From Bog-473 sp963763575 (GTDB lineage: Bacteria > Actinomycetota > Acidimicrobiia > Acidimicrobiales > RAAP-2), in assembly GCA_963763575.1 (NCBI GenBank), contig CAVXPD010000004.1, forward strand, positions 992,001 to 1,056,000: 64,000 bases of DNA, in the 5' to 3' direction. The first letter of the stretch is position 1. The number at the start of each line of letters is the position of its first letter. The notes under the pieces were generated by a model. That model did no database searches. It saw nothing but the letters and a program-made list of their open reading frames with translations, and was not told the DNA's origin. Below, piece by piece: positions 17,423 through 25,197 of this stretch. Position numbers and translations under genes: made by a program.

Positions 17423-18478
17423 ATGGTGGTCGTTGGCGTTGACGCGCACAAACGCACCCACACGCTGGTGGCGATAGACGCAGCTGGACGCAAGCTGGCC
17501 GAGAAAACGGTGGCTGCCACGCCCGATGGCCATCTCGAGGCGGTGGTGTGGGCCGAGCAGTGGCCCGAGCACGTCTTCGCGCTCGAGGACTGCCGCCATC
17601 TGACTCGTCGCTTCGAGCGGGACCTGCTCGTCGCCGGCGAGGCGGCTGTGCGGGTGCCGACCCGTCTGATGGCAGGAGCTCGTGATGGTGGGCGCGAGCA
17701 GGGCAAGTCCGACCCCATCGATGCCCTCGCGGTTGCCCGTGCCGCGTTGCGTGAACCCGAGCTCCCCGTGGTCCGCCTCGACGGTGAGGCCCGAGAGTTG
17801 CGACTGCTGGTCGATCACCGAGATGACCTGGTCAAAGAGCGAACCCAGGTCCAGAGCAGGCTGCGCTGGCACCTCCACGAGCTCTTCCCCGGTCTTGAGA
17901 TCGCTCCCAAGGCGCTGCGGCGCTATCACGTCATGAGCGACGTCGAAGAGCGTCTGAAGGGAGTCCCCGGCACCGTGGCTCGGATCGCCCGAGAGCTCCT
18001 GGTCCGCTGTCGCGAGCTCACCGTTCGTGCCAACGAGCTCGAGCGTGAGATCACCGTGCTCGTCCGGGTGCTGGCGCCGTCATTGCTCTCCTTGCCGGGC
18101 TGTGGCGTACTGTCAGCCGCCAAGATCGTCGGCGAGTCGGCAGGGGCCCGTCGGTTCCGCTCCAGGGCTGCCTTCGCCCGCTGGAACGGCACCGCTCCGG
18201 TTCCGGCGTGGTCGGGCAACCCGAACCGTCATCGCCTGACGCGTGGCGGGAACCGACAGATCAACGCCGCCCTGCATCGCATAGCCGTCACCCAGTTGCG
18301 CGGGGTCGGCGTCATCGGGCGCGAGTACGTGGAGCGTCGAATGTCGAAAGGAGACACCAAGACCGAAGCGCTTCGCCTCTTGCGCCGACGACTCTCTGAC
18401 GAAGTCTTCCGCCGCCTGCTCGACGACGAGGCGGCCCAATTGGACGGTTCATCGAACGACTTTCTCGTTGCCGCTTGA
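17423..18478 (+). CDS. IS110-family transposase (DEDD recombinase)
   Basis: A 351-residue IS110-type recombinase. The N-terminal RuvC-like DEDD domain starts MVVVGVDAHKRTHTLVAID, with Asp7, Glu55 (ALEDCR) and Asp97/Asp100 (KSDPIDALAVAR). The C-terminal Tnp domain includes SLPGCGVLSAAKIVGESAG, FARWNGTAPVPAWSGNPNRH and TRGGNRQINAALHRIAVTQL. ATG 17423 follows a strong AAGGAGG. The gene looks intact, so the element may be active. TTGACA overlaps the stop (18475-18480). In IS110 circles the right end is known to supply part of a promoter for the left-end RNA, but no matching -10 is evident. Confidence 0.95.
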   Translation: MVVVGVDAHKRTHTLVAIDAAGRKLAEKTVAATPDGHLEAVVWAEQWPEHVFALEDCRHLTRRFERDLLVAGEAAVRVPTRLMAGARDGGREQGKSDPIDALAVARAALREPELPVVRLDGEARELRLLVDHRDDLVKERTQVQSRLRWHLHELFPGLEIAPKALRRYHVMSDVEERLKGVPGTVARIARELLVRCRELTVRANELEREITVLVRVLAPSLLSLPGCGVLSAAKIVGESAGARRFRSRAAFARWNGTAPVPAWSGNPNRHRLTRGGNRQINAALHRIAVTQLRGVGVIGREYVERRMSKGDTKTEALRLLRRRLSDEVFRRLLDDEAAQLDGSSNDFLVAA

Positions 18479-18501
18479 CATAGGAGCAAGCGGGAGACCC
18501 G

Positions 18502-19395
18502 ATGACGGTGGACCCGTTCATCGAGGCGGAAGAAGCTGCAGGTCACGGTGCCAAGCGCGCCTGCCGCCTGCTCGAGGTCTCCCGGTCCGCCTACTACAAG
18601 CGCAAGAACGTCATCCCCTCGGCGCGCGACATCACCGACACCGAGCTGACCGAGAAGATCAAAGCGGTCCACGACGAGTCCAAGGGCACCTATGGGTACC
18701 TGCGGGTGCGCAAGGCCCTCGCTGACGAGGGCGTCTTGGTCGGCAAGTGGCGGGTGCGCCGGCTCATGCGAGCGGCCGGCCTGGAAGGCCGGGCCAAGAA
18801 GCGCTGGCGCACGACGACGGTGGCCGATCCCGAGGCCGAGGCGGCCAAGGACCTGATCCAGCGCCACTTCGGGCCGTGCACCGAACTCGATCGACGCTAT
18901 GTCGGCGACATCACCTACATCTCCACGTGGGAGGGCTGGGCCTACCTGGCGACGGTCATCGACTTGGCCTCTCGCAAGGTGGTCGGTTGGGCCATTGCCG
19001 ATCACATGCGCACCGAGCTCGTCGAAGACGCGCTCGAGATGGCCTTTGCCGGCCGTCGGCCGTCCGAAGGGGTGATCTTCCACTCCGACCGGGGATACCA
19101 GTACACAAGCGGCGACTACGCGCAGCTGGCCCGGGCCAATGGCGTCGTGCTCTCGGTCGGGCGCAAGGGCGAGTGCTGGGACTGCGACAACGCCGTGGCC
19201 GAAAGCTTCTTTGCCACGCTCAAGCGCGAGCTCATCGAGACGCGCTCGTGGCCGACGAGGACGGGACTTCGCCACGCCGTCTTCGAGTACATCGAAGGCT
19301 GGTACAACACGCGGCGTCTGCACAGCTCGCTCGGTTACCTGAGCCCCGCCAAATACGAAGCACTCATCCACAGCGCCGACCGTCAGGCGGCATGA
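18502..19395 (+). CDS. IS3-family transposase OrfB (DDE integrase)
   Basis: A 297-residue rve-type integrase with an N-terminal HTH_21-like region (GTYGYLRVRKALADEGVLVG) and the catalytic triad: Asp in RRYVGDITYIS, Asp in VIFHSDRGYQYTS, and Glu in NAVAESFFATLKRE. It ends WYNTRRLHSSLGYLSPAKYE, typical for the family. ATG 18502 is used here, but in an intact IS3 the protein is made as an OrfAB frameshift fusion. That cannot happen because of the IS110 insert, so the catalytic domain is stranded from its DNA-binding partner. Confidence 0.93.
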   Translation: MTVDPFIEAEEAAGHGAKRACRLLEVSRSAYYKRKNVIPSARDITDTELTEKIKAVHDESKGTYGYLRVRKALADEGVLVGKWRVRRLMRAAGLEGRAKKRWRTTTVADPEAEAAKDLIQRHFGPCTELDRRYVGDITYISTWEGWAYLATVIDLASRKVVGWAIADHMRTELVEDALEMAFAGRRPSEGVIFHSDRGYQYTSGDYAQLARANGVVLSVGRKGECWDCDNAVAESFFATLKRELIETRSWPTRTGLRHAVFEYIEGWYNTRRLHSSLGYLSPAKYEALIHSADRQAA

Positions 19396-19410
19396 TCAAC
19401 ACAACCAACC

Positions 19411-19435
19411 TGTCCGCCGAACCCGGTCAAGCCCA
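19411..19435 (+). repeat. IS3 right inverted repeat
   Basis: The right end, ending GGTCAAGCCCA, is the imperfect inverse of 16854-16878. The base triplet after it, CTC (19436-19438), matches the triplet before the left end. Confidence 0.88.
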
Positions 19436-19440
19436 CTCAT

Positions 19441-19456
19441 CCATTCAGTGGAATGG
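19441..19456 (-). terminator. Hairpin between IS3 end and DUF4235 gene
   Basis: CCATTC-AGTG-GAATGG forms a 6-bp stem just beyond the minus-strand DUF4235 stop at 19469. It may terminate that gene. No strong U tract is seen. Confidence 0.4.
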
Positions 19457-19468
19457 CATCAACCGTGC

Positions 19469-19774
19469 TTAGTCGTCCGCTCGCTCCTCCACAACTCCTG
19501 GCGGAGGGTGTGTGCCCGTAGCGACCTCCCAGCCCAAGGCGGCGAGACGAGCACTCACTATCTTGGCGATGCCGAGTCCGATGCCGGCCGCGGCGGCCCA
19601 CAGCACGGCGTCGGGCCACGAGAACTGTGGGTTGGTGGGATCGAACGGCGTGGCGGGAGCTGTGTCCTTGCTGATGATCCGATACGCGACCCGAATGAGC
19701 CTTCGGGCGAGCAGCCCACCCAACAAGCCGCTGCCGACGGAGAGCAACTTCCACAACCGCTCACGGCTGATCAT
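19469..19774 (-). CDS. DUF4235 family small membrane protein
   Basis: A 101-residue protein fitting the DUF4235 pattern: a first hydrophobic segment LLSVGSGLLGGLLARRLIRV, a short DPTNPQFSWPDAVLWAAAAG link, and a second segment GIGLGIAKIVSARLAALGWE. Members are common in actinomycetes and are of unknown function, predicted to sit in the membrane. ATG 19774 begins MISRERLWKLL. It lies between the IS3 element and the group II intron, both mobile. Confidence 0.8.
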   Translation of the reverse strand: MISRERLWKLLSVGSGLLGGLLARRLIRVAYRIISKDTAPATPFDPTNPQFSWPDAVLWAAAAGIGLGIAKIVSARLAALGWEVATGTHPPPGVVEERADD

Positions 19775-19796
19775 CTCGGGCGCGTTCGTCGCATAG

Positions 19797-20144
19797 TGAG
19801 ACCCCAGTATGTACCTCGTCGATCCTGCCTCGAGAATCCCAGGAAACCGAACAGAATTGCCACGGGTCGGCGCCGGTGTCTCAGCCTTTCCGTGCGGTCC
19901 TCTTTGTACTTGGTTCTATTCGCTCTTCGTCACGTGCAATTCCGTGTCCCTAGGTGCCTGATTCGTTCGGGGATGCCCCAACCCTGTGGACTGGGCGACC
20001 CTGAGACACCATGTCGTTCGGTATTCGGGGACAGGTGGACGGGGTGTCCACTCTCTTACGCGGTCACCCTTCGGTGAGGTAGGCCGCTGGTTCGGTCACT
20101 CGGTCTCACGACGTCAGGCGCAGGCCCAAAGGTTTCTCGCCCAT
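19797..20144. other. Non-coding gap beside the group II intron
   Basis: I see no supported gene here. The only clear structure is GTGGAC-GGGGT-GTCCAC at 20035-20051, a 6-bp stem that could be a terminator. This stretch forms the 3' exon side of the intron. Confidence 0.5.
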
Positions 20145-20185
20145 CTCGGTCGTGATCGTGGTCCCCTCCCCAGCGGCCCCCGATC

Positions 20186-20218
20186 GAACCGTGCGTGCCG
20201 TTCTCCGGCACACGGCTC
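20186..20218 (-). ncRNA. Group II intron domain V
   Basis: The minus strand reads GAGCCGTGTGCCGGAGAACG and continues to CACGCACGGTTC, a 33-nt hairpin capped by a GAGA-like loop. This is the conserved catalytic domain V with its bulged stem. It is 15 bases downstream of the maturase stop, as expected. Confidence 0.85.
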
Positions 20219-20232
20219 TCCGACATCGTTCA

Positions 20233-21582
20233 TCACAGCGCATACGCAGACGGGTAGCGCACCGTTCCGGTGAGCCGGTAGATCCCGAGGTCCCCCAGCC
20301 AGTCCCACGTGAAGTGGTCCAGCCAGTTGGTCCCGTGGAGCCCGTGTTTCCTGCTGGCCAGCCGCGCTACCCGTTCATGCACGTAGTAGTCGACAGCGCC
20401 GAACTTGGCCGAGGAATTTCCTTGCCGGAAGTAGGCGCCCCAACCCCGCAACACAGGATTGAGATCCTCAACCACCACGCTCAGATCGGACCCGACCCGC
20501 CTCGGTGCCGTCAGTGCTCGGACCTTGCCTCGAATGGAGTTCATGGCATGGGCTGACGGCCACTTGTTGAGCCAGTAGCGACCCGGTCGTTTCCAGGACT
20601 TGACGATGCGGTGATGGAAGCCCAAGAAGTCGAAACCCTCCGCCCCTTTCCGAAGATCGGCGATCCTGGTCTTGTCGGGATGCAGACGCAGCCCGAGGGG
20701 TTCCAGAGTCTCTTCGGCCAGGTCTCGAGCCGCTTCGGCTCGTTCCCGTGTCGGGCAGAGGACGACAAAATCGTCGCAAAAGCGGACCAGCGTCCCCAGT
20801 CGCTTTCCACCGCTGTTCCACGCCTCGTCGAGGACATGGAGGGCGATGTTGGCGAGCAGGGGGGAAACAGGTGAGCCCTGCGGGGTTCCGGCCTCAGAGT
20901 CTGAAACCACCCCGCCCTCGAACACCCCGGCCCGCAGCCAAGACCGCAGCAGCTTCAACATCTGCCGATCAACGATCCGGCGTTCCACCTGCGCCATCAG
21001 TGCATCGTGGTCGATGGTGTCGAAGCATGCCTTGATGTCGGCGTCGAGCACCCACACCCGGCCCTGATTGGCCGTCTGGCGGACGGCTTCAAGAGCCTGG
21101 TGCGCCGAACGCTTCGGGCGGAACCCGAAACTCACCGGGTGAAAGTCGGCTTCGAAGATCGGCTCAAGGACGATCTTCGCCGCCGCCATAATCACCCGAT
21201 CGGCGATCGTGGGAATGCCGAGTGGCCGGGTCTCCCCCGGCTTGCCCGGCTTTGGGATGTGGACTCGTCGCAGTGGCTTCGGCCGATAGGTACCCGATCG
21301 AAGTTGCGCGACGAGTCCGCCGAGGAAGGCCCGCACCGACTCGGTGCCCCCGTCTTGTATGTCGGCGATGGTTAGGCCGTCGACGCCGGGAGCGCCCTGG
21401 TTGGTGGCCACGTCGACCCATGCCCGCCACATCACGTCACTGCGGGTGAGCTTGTCGAAGAGAGCATGAAAGCGACGTGTGCGATCCTGCTTGGCACTGC
21501 GATAGAGCACGCGTTGAAGGGCTCGAACGGGGTCCAGGCCATCGGCCTGCCTGACGGACCTAGCCGAATTCTCGGCACTCAT
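20233..21582 (-). CDS. ltrA: Group II intron reverse transcriptase/maturase
   Basis: A 449-residue intron-encoded protein. RT motifs are ATNQGAPGVDGLTIADIQ, RVHIPKPGKPGETRPLGIPT, DADIKACFDTIDHDALM, GTPQGSPVSPLLANI and the active-site RFCDDFVVLC (FCDD in place of the common YADD, both aspartates kept). The C-terminal maturase domain spans KWPSAHAMNSIRGKVRAL to NPVLRGWGAYFRQGNS. No HNH endonuclease domain follows, so it would home without second-strand cleavage. ATG 21582 has GGGAGGAACGCTG before it; the frame is open further upstream through intron RNA. It looks intact. Confidence 0.93.
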   Translation of the reverse strand: MSAENSARSVRQADGLDPVRALQRVLYRSAKQDRTRRFHALFDKLTRSDVMWRAWVDVATNQGAPGVDGLTIADIQDGGTESVRAFLGGLVAQLRSGTYRPKPLRRVHIPKPGKPGETRPLGIPTIADRVIMAAAKIVLEPIFEADFHPVSFGFRPKRSAHQALEAVRQTANQGRVWVLDADIKACFDTIDHDALMAQVERRIVDRQMLKLLRSWLRAGVFEGGVVSDSEAGTPQGSPVSPLLANIALHVLDEAWNSGGKRLGTLVRFCDDFVVLCPTRERAEAARDLAEETLEPLGLRLHPDKTRIADLRKGAEGFDFLGFHHRIVKSWKRPGRYWLNKWPSAHAMNSIRGKVRALTAPRRVGSDLSVVVEDLNPVLRGWGAYFRQGNSSAKFGAVDYYVHERVARLASRKHGLHGTNWLDHFTWDWLGDLGIYRLTGTVRYPSAYAL

Positions 21583-22153
21583 CAGCGTTCCTCCCGGCAT
21601 TGTCGTGCACCGATGAAGCAGGGGCCCTTCGCTCAAGGCAGGTTGTGTTGTCCTGCCCGTCATCGCTACTACGACCCCCTCCGACTCCCTCTCGGCTGCC
21701 GACCACTTCCCGGGGTCGCCGGTTATAGGCAAGCTCGCTCCCGATCCCGCAGGTTCGGGGCCGAGTAGGGCCTCTCCAGTTCCCTCGCCATCCTTCTGAC
21801 CGTTCCACGTCCCCTACGCCGGAGGGTCCATCGCCGCCCGCTCCAAGAACCCAGGCGGCTTCCATGGCCTTCGCCAAATCCACACAGGCTCGGCACCCTC
21901 ACTTCCCTGCACATCGCAGGAATCCTTCACGACGCTGCAGACTTCGCTTCATGCTGCGGACCGGCCAGTTGCTCGACCCCGCTTCGACCCCGGCCTCTCG
22001 ACCGAAGCCGGGGGCTTCGCTACCGGGGACCTTGGCGTCTCCCCGGACCGGACTTTCACCGGCTGGCTGACGAGAGCTTGCGCTCGGCTACGTCATGACC
22101 ACTCCTTTGTGCTCAGGCGTCCTCCGAGCTACTGGACGCACGTGGATCGAGGC

Positions 22154-23485
22154 TCAGTCGCATACGGCGAAGAGGGGCCACAGACCGGGGACCCCCTTCA
22201 ATTCGTGCTCACCACGCTCGCTGAAGTCGATTCCGGAGCCCAAGACGAGGTCCTTGACCATTCCCGATACGAAGACCTCACCCGGTGCGGCGAGTGCGCC
22301 GATGCGAGCCGCGATATGGACCGCCAATCCGCTCAGGTCTTTGCCCCTGACTTCGCATTCGCCTGTATGCAGTCCCATGCGCAGATCGATGTTGAGCGAC
22401 CGCGTCGCGTCGCCGATCGCTTTTGCACAGCGGATCGCCCGCGCTGGACCATCGAATGAGGCCACGAACCCGTCCCCGGTTGTGTTGATCTCCTGGCCGC
22501 GGAAGTGCACAAGGATGTCTCGCACGGCGCGGTCGTGGGAGTCGAGCAACGACGACCACCGCTGATCGCCCAGCGAGGCAGCCTTCTCAGTCGAACCGAC
22601 GATGTCGGTGAACAAGACGGTGGTCAGGATGCGGTCGACCTCGATGACCGGCCGTTCGCCGGTCAGGAACTCCGCCACCTGATCCACCATCATGAAGTTC
22701 GATTCCGTGGTCGAGAGGTCACCGCCAGGGAGCTCGATGAACTCTGCTCCGGAGATGTGCTCCGCGAGGTAGCGCCCGAACTCGATTGGCAGGAGCACGT
22801 TCTCTTTGACGTGCAGGACCTGCGTCGGCGCCTGGATCATCGGAAGGGCCTGGCGGACGTCGCGTCGAAGCAAATAGTTGTACTGTGCCGCCGCCGCGCG
22901 TGGGGTGTTCGACACGCGCAGCATTCGCGTGGAGAGTTTCATGAACTCTGCGTCTCCGGCGGAGGTTGGATTTATTAGGCGCATAAAGTCCAAGGTCCCC
23001 CAGTCGTTGGCAAGCAGTTCGAGCAAGGCGTCGAGTGCTTCGGGAGGTACACCCATTGGATAGTCGTCGGCAAACAGGTAACGGGCACTCGTGTTGAACA
23101 GGACGAGGTGGCTGACGCGGTCGGGTCGCATCGCGGCAAGCAGGATTCCGTTACTTCCGGTATCGAGTGTTGCCATGATCGCCGTCTGTGTCGATCCCAC
23201 AGCATCGAGCACGGCGATCATGTCCTCAATCGACTCTTCCCAGGTCGGGACGCCGTCGAACGAAATACTGTCGGAGGCTCCTGTACCTCGCCGATCGAAG
23301 AGAATCGACCTCGTAAACGACGACAGGAGGGTGAGAAGTTTGCGCCAGATCGGAACCTCCCAGATGATCTCTACATGAACGCCCAGCCCATACGAGAACA
23401 GGAGGTCGACGGGTCCGTCACCAAACACCTGATATGCGACATCGCCTTCGCCGACACGCACGTAGTTGGTTTGTGGTGTATCCAC
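22154..23485 (-). CDS. Alpha/beta hydrolase - class III nucleotidyl cyclase fusion
   Basis: A 443-residue two-domain protein. The first 260 residues form an alpha/beta-hydrolase fold (VAYQVFGDGPVDLLFSYGLG, RSILFDRRGTGASDS, DRVSHLVLFNTSARYL). The usual nucleophile elbow GxSxG is replaced by TLDTGSNG, so it may sense or bind rather than hydrolyse. The C-terminal part is a class III adenylate/guanylate cyclase: VLFTDIVGSTEKAASLGDQR with the metal aspartate, INTTGDGFVASFDGPARAIR with the second, and LRMGLHTGECEVRG. Such fusions are common in mycobacteria-like genomes. The start is GTG 23485, with a weak ribosome site; the frame extends upstream. The group II intron follows about 50 bp after its stop. 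Confidence 0.88.
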   Translation of the reverse strand: MDTPQTNYVRVGEGDVAYQVFGDGPVDLLFSYGLGVHVEIIWEVPIWRKLLTLLSSFTRSILFDRRGTGASDSISFDGVPTWEESIEDMIAVLDAVGSTQTAIMATLDTGSNGILLAAMRPDRVSHLVLFNTSARYLFADDYPMGVPPEALDALLELLANDWGTLDFMRLINPTSAGDAEFMKLSTRMLRVSNTPRAAAAQYNYLLRRDVRQALPMIQAPTQVLHVKENVLLPIEFGRYLAEHISGAEFIELPGGDLSTTESNFMMVDQVAEFLTGERPVIEVDRILTTVLFTDIVGSTEKAASLGDQRWSSLLDSHDRAVRDILVHFRGQEINTTGDGFVASFDGPARAIRCAKAIGDATRSLNIDLRMGLHTGECEVRGKDLSGLAVHIAARIGALAAPGEVFVSGMVKDLVLGSGIDFSERGEHELKGVPGLWPLFAVCD

Positions 23486-23679
23486 AGAGTGGCGCCCAGT
23501 ATTTCCCAAATGTGCGTCGAGCGCTCGGCCCGGCCCCCTCGAATGGCCTGCCGCAGATCGCCTCCCGTCGTGTCGACTGGCAGCAGGCGAACTGGAGCAT
23601 GCAGCCGCCGGACCCCGAGGTGCGCTTGATTCGTGCCTCAGTCCTGATGAACAGTGTTCGGGGGCAGCGTTCCTAGCCG

Positions 23680-24654
23680 TTAGCTGGCGTCGTGTTCGAT
23701 GACGCGCCGTAGGCCATCCCGGCCGGCGGTTGTTCTCCCACTGAAGGTCGCCCCAGCACGTGCAACCCAATCGCCCTCGCTGATCGCGCCGGGCTCGGCC
23801 GGAAGGTAATGGCTGAGAATGAGCTCGCCGACGCGTGCACGCTCGGCGACGACGCCCACCTCGGTGACATCGGTGTGCAATCCGGCCATGCGTCGCAGTT
23901 CGGCGCCCGTCGTGCCGTGGCGCTCGAGATAGCTCAGGTCCGCGACGCAGTGGACTAGTACGTCTGCGGCATCGGCCAGGGCAATCAGATCGTCGTTGAC
24001 GGTGGTATCGCCCGAGAACACCACGGAGCCGTCTGCAGTGTCGAAACGATAGGCCAGCGCCGGGAAGGCGTGGCCGTGCGTCACGACCACTGCGGTGACT
24101 CGCGTCCCACCCTCGTCGAAGACGGTGACGGGGCGCTGGGGTTCGTTTTCGCCTTGTGTCGGGATTGCGATGTCGATGGCGCGGACGAGGCTCCCCGCGT
24201 CGGGCATCTGCGCATCGAGAGGCATGACATTGAGGTGGTAGGCGAAACCGGCGAGGATGCTCTGCACCAGGTCCGAGGTGCCAGGCACCGGCCGTTCTGG
24301 GTGGATGGTCGTAGCTCGGTCAAACGTCCCGTCACCGGAGGGCAGAGTCGGAGGGCTGGCGGGACCGTGGATGCGGATGGGGGGCAAGGGACCTCGATCA
24401 CCCCTGCGTACACCCCAGGGATAGAGGAGCATCCCGGGAAGGTCGCCGACGTGATCGACATGCAAATGCGTCACGAACACCGCGTGCAGCTTGCGGAAAT
24501 CGAGACCGGCATTGACGAACGCCGTGGGCGAACCGCGGCCGCAGTCGACGACAAAGATCTGTTCGTCAACGACAAGCGCCGAGGCGATCCCCCCTCGGCC
24601 AGCCACCGGCATGGGTGCAGCAGCTGTTCCGAGGAGCACCAGCTCGCTAGTCAT
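23680..24654 (-). CDS. MBL-fold metallo-hydrolase (RNase Z/arylsulfatase-like)
   Basis: A 324-residue metallo-beta-lactamase-fold hydrolase. Zinc ligands are visible in FVTHLHVDHVGDLPGMLL (HxHxDH), VVTHGHAFPALAYRFDT, SVVFSGDTTVNDDLIALA (Asp) and the C-terminal LILSHYLP (His). The pattern matches the RNase Z-like group that also holds arylsulfatases and small-molecule hydrolases; a tRNase role is unlikely because the exosite arm is absent. ATG 24654 is preferred over an in-frame TTG at 24660. It has no clear operon partner. Confidence 0.88.
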   Translation of the reverse strand: MTSELVLLGTAAAPMPVAGRGGIASALVVDEQIFVVDCGRGSPTAFVNAGLDFRKLHAVFVTHLHVDHVGDLPGMLLYPWGVRRGDRGPLPPIRIHGPASPPTLPSGDGTFDRATTIHPERPVPGTSDLVQSILAGFAYHLNVMPLDAQMPDAGSLVRAIDIAIPTQGENEPQRPVTVFDEGGTRVTAVVVTHGHAFPALAYRFDTADGSVVFSGDTTVNDDLIALADAADVLVHCVADLSYLERHGTTGAELRRMAGLHTDVTEVGVVAERARVGELILSHYLPAEPGAISEGDWVARAGATFSGRTTAGRDGLRRVIEHDAS

Positions 24655-24666
24655 GTTCAATAGACG

Positions 24667-25067
24667 TTACCGCTGCCTCGTTCGGTGGCCCCTGCACCTG
24701 TGAGAGTCACAATCCGTGTTGGGTGGCACGCTGACTCCAAGCGAGCCGGGCGGCGATGACGACCTGCTGGTGAGCGCCCGGCGGCGACGCCGATTCAATC
24801 GCGAACGAGTTTCGGTGCCAGCCTGGGAAGGATGAAGGATGGCGAAAGATCGGCAAGACCTCTTTCCGGTGCATCGGAAGGCGACGATCTCGCCCTCGGC
24901 GGCCTCGAAGGTTTCAGTGCTGCTCGACTTTCGGCCACTGCGCGGACCTGCAGGGTGTGAAGTCCAGGCGAGACTGGAATCTCGATCATGTCTCTCTTGT
25001 TTCCGAACGCCGGTCCACAGCCCTCGCCGTCGAACATTGCGGCCACGACGCGGTTACAGGTTGCCAC
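24667..25067 (-). pseudogene. Frameshifted remnant of a small hypothetical protein gene
   Basis: On the minus strand one frame encodes KRDMIEIPVSPGLHTLQVRA (ending near 24940) and a different frame continues GRKSSSTETFEAAEGEIVAF, then RCTGKRSCRSFAILH, to a stop at 24667. Together these read like one domain of the pattern PVxPGxHTLQVRxGRxSS...EGExVxFRC seen in small actinobacterial proteins. The break near 24933-24940 is a 1- or 2-base indel (CAGTGGCC). The 5' end is uncertain. It is either a pseudogene or a sequencing error. Confidence 0.55.
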
Positions 25068-25197
25068 CCGTACGGACTCAACGGAGCGGGAATGGGTTCC
25101 TTCCTCGCGTCAGTCGAACAGCGCCACCGATCCGGTGCGGCTTCGGGGGCACCCCGAAGCCTCGCGCTTATGAGCACTCCCGCGCCTCGTCTAACCC

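Larger units (their letters stand above)
17215..18482 (+). mobile_element. IS110-family insertion sequence nested in the IS3 element
   Basis: Boundaries are inferred from where the IS3 coding sense stops (after the Ala codon at 17212-17214) and resumes (about 18483, reading EQAGDP before the OrfB ATG). The insert is about 1.27 kb. It has one transposase gene, a long non-coding left part of about 200 bp and a very short right part (3-5 bp after the stop). Long-left/short-right is the layout of IS110-group elements that encode a bridge RNA upstream of the recombinase. No target duplication is visible, also usual for IS110. Exact ends may be off by a few bases. Confidence 0.82.
16854..19435 (+). 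mobile_element. IS3-family insertion sequence, interrupted by IS110-family element
   Basis: The element is bounded by 25-bp imperfect inverted repeats (16854-16878 and 19411-19435, about 20 of 25 positions matching) that begin with TGGGCTT. The flanking triplets, CTC at 16851-16853 and CTC at 19436-19438, form a 3-bp target duplication as expected for IS3. It carries orfA (16918) and the DDE orfB (18502), but these are separated by about 1.27 kb containing a second transposase gene. Without that insert the IS would be about 1.3 kb, a normal IS3 size. Because orfA is cut at its 3' end, the IS3 copy is probably inactive. Confidence 0.92.
20145..22102 (-). mobile_element. Group II intron (retroelement) with encoded maturase
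   Basis: On the minus strand, the 5' part near 22102 reads GTGGTCATGACGTAGCC and then a domain I-like segment with CCGGTGAAAGTCC and CCCCGGTAGCGAAG. An RT/maturase gene lies in domain IV, and a domain V hairpin at 20186-20218 is followed by a G-rich domain VI-like stretch. The whole is about 1.96 kb, a normal size. Both termini are estimates. It lies just downstream of the cyclase-fusion gene on the same strand, after a short hairpin (GCGTCC ... GGACGC), a position that bacterial class C introns favour. Subclass is not proven. Confidence 0.82.

Noticed and set aside
18475..18500. TTGACA at the IS110 right end as half of a circle-junction promoter
   Set aside because: The -35 match is perfect, but no -10 appears at normal spacing when the inferred ends are joined; kept only as a remark.
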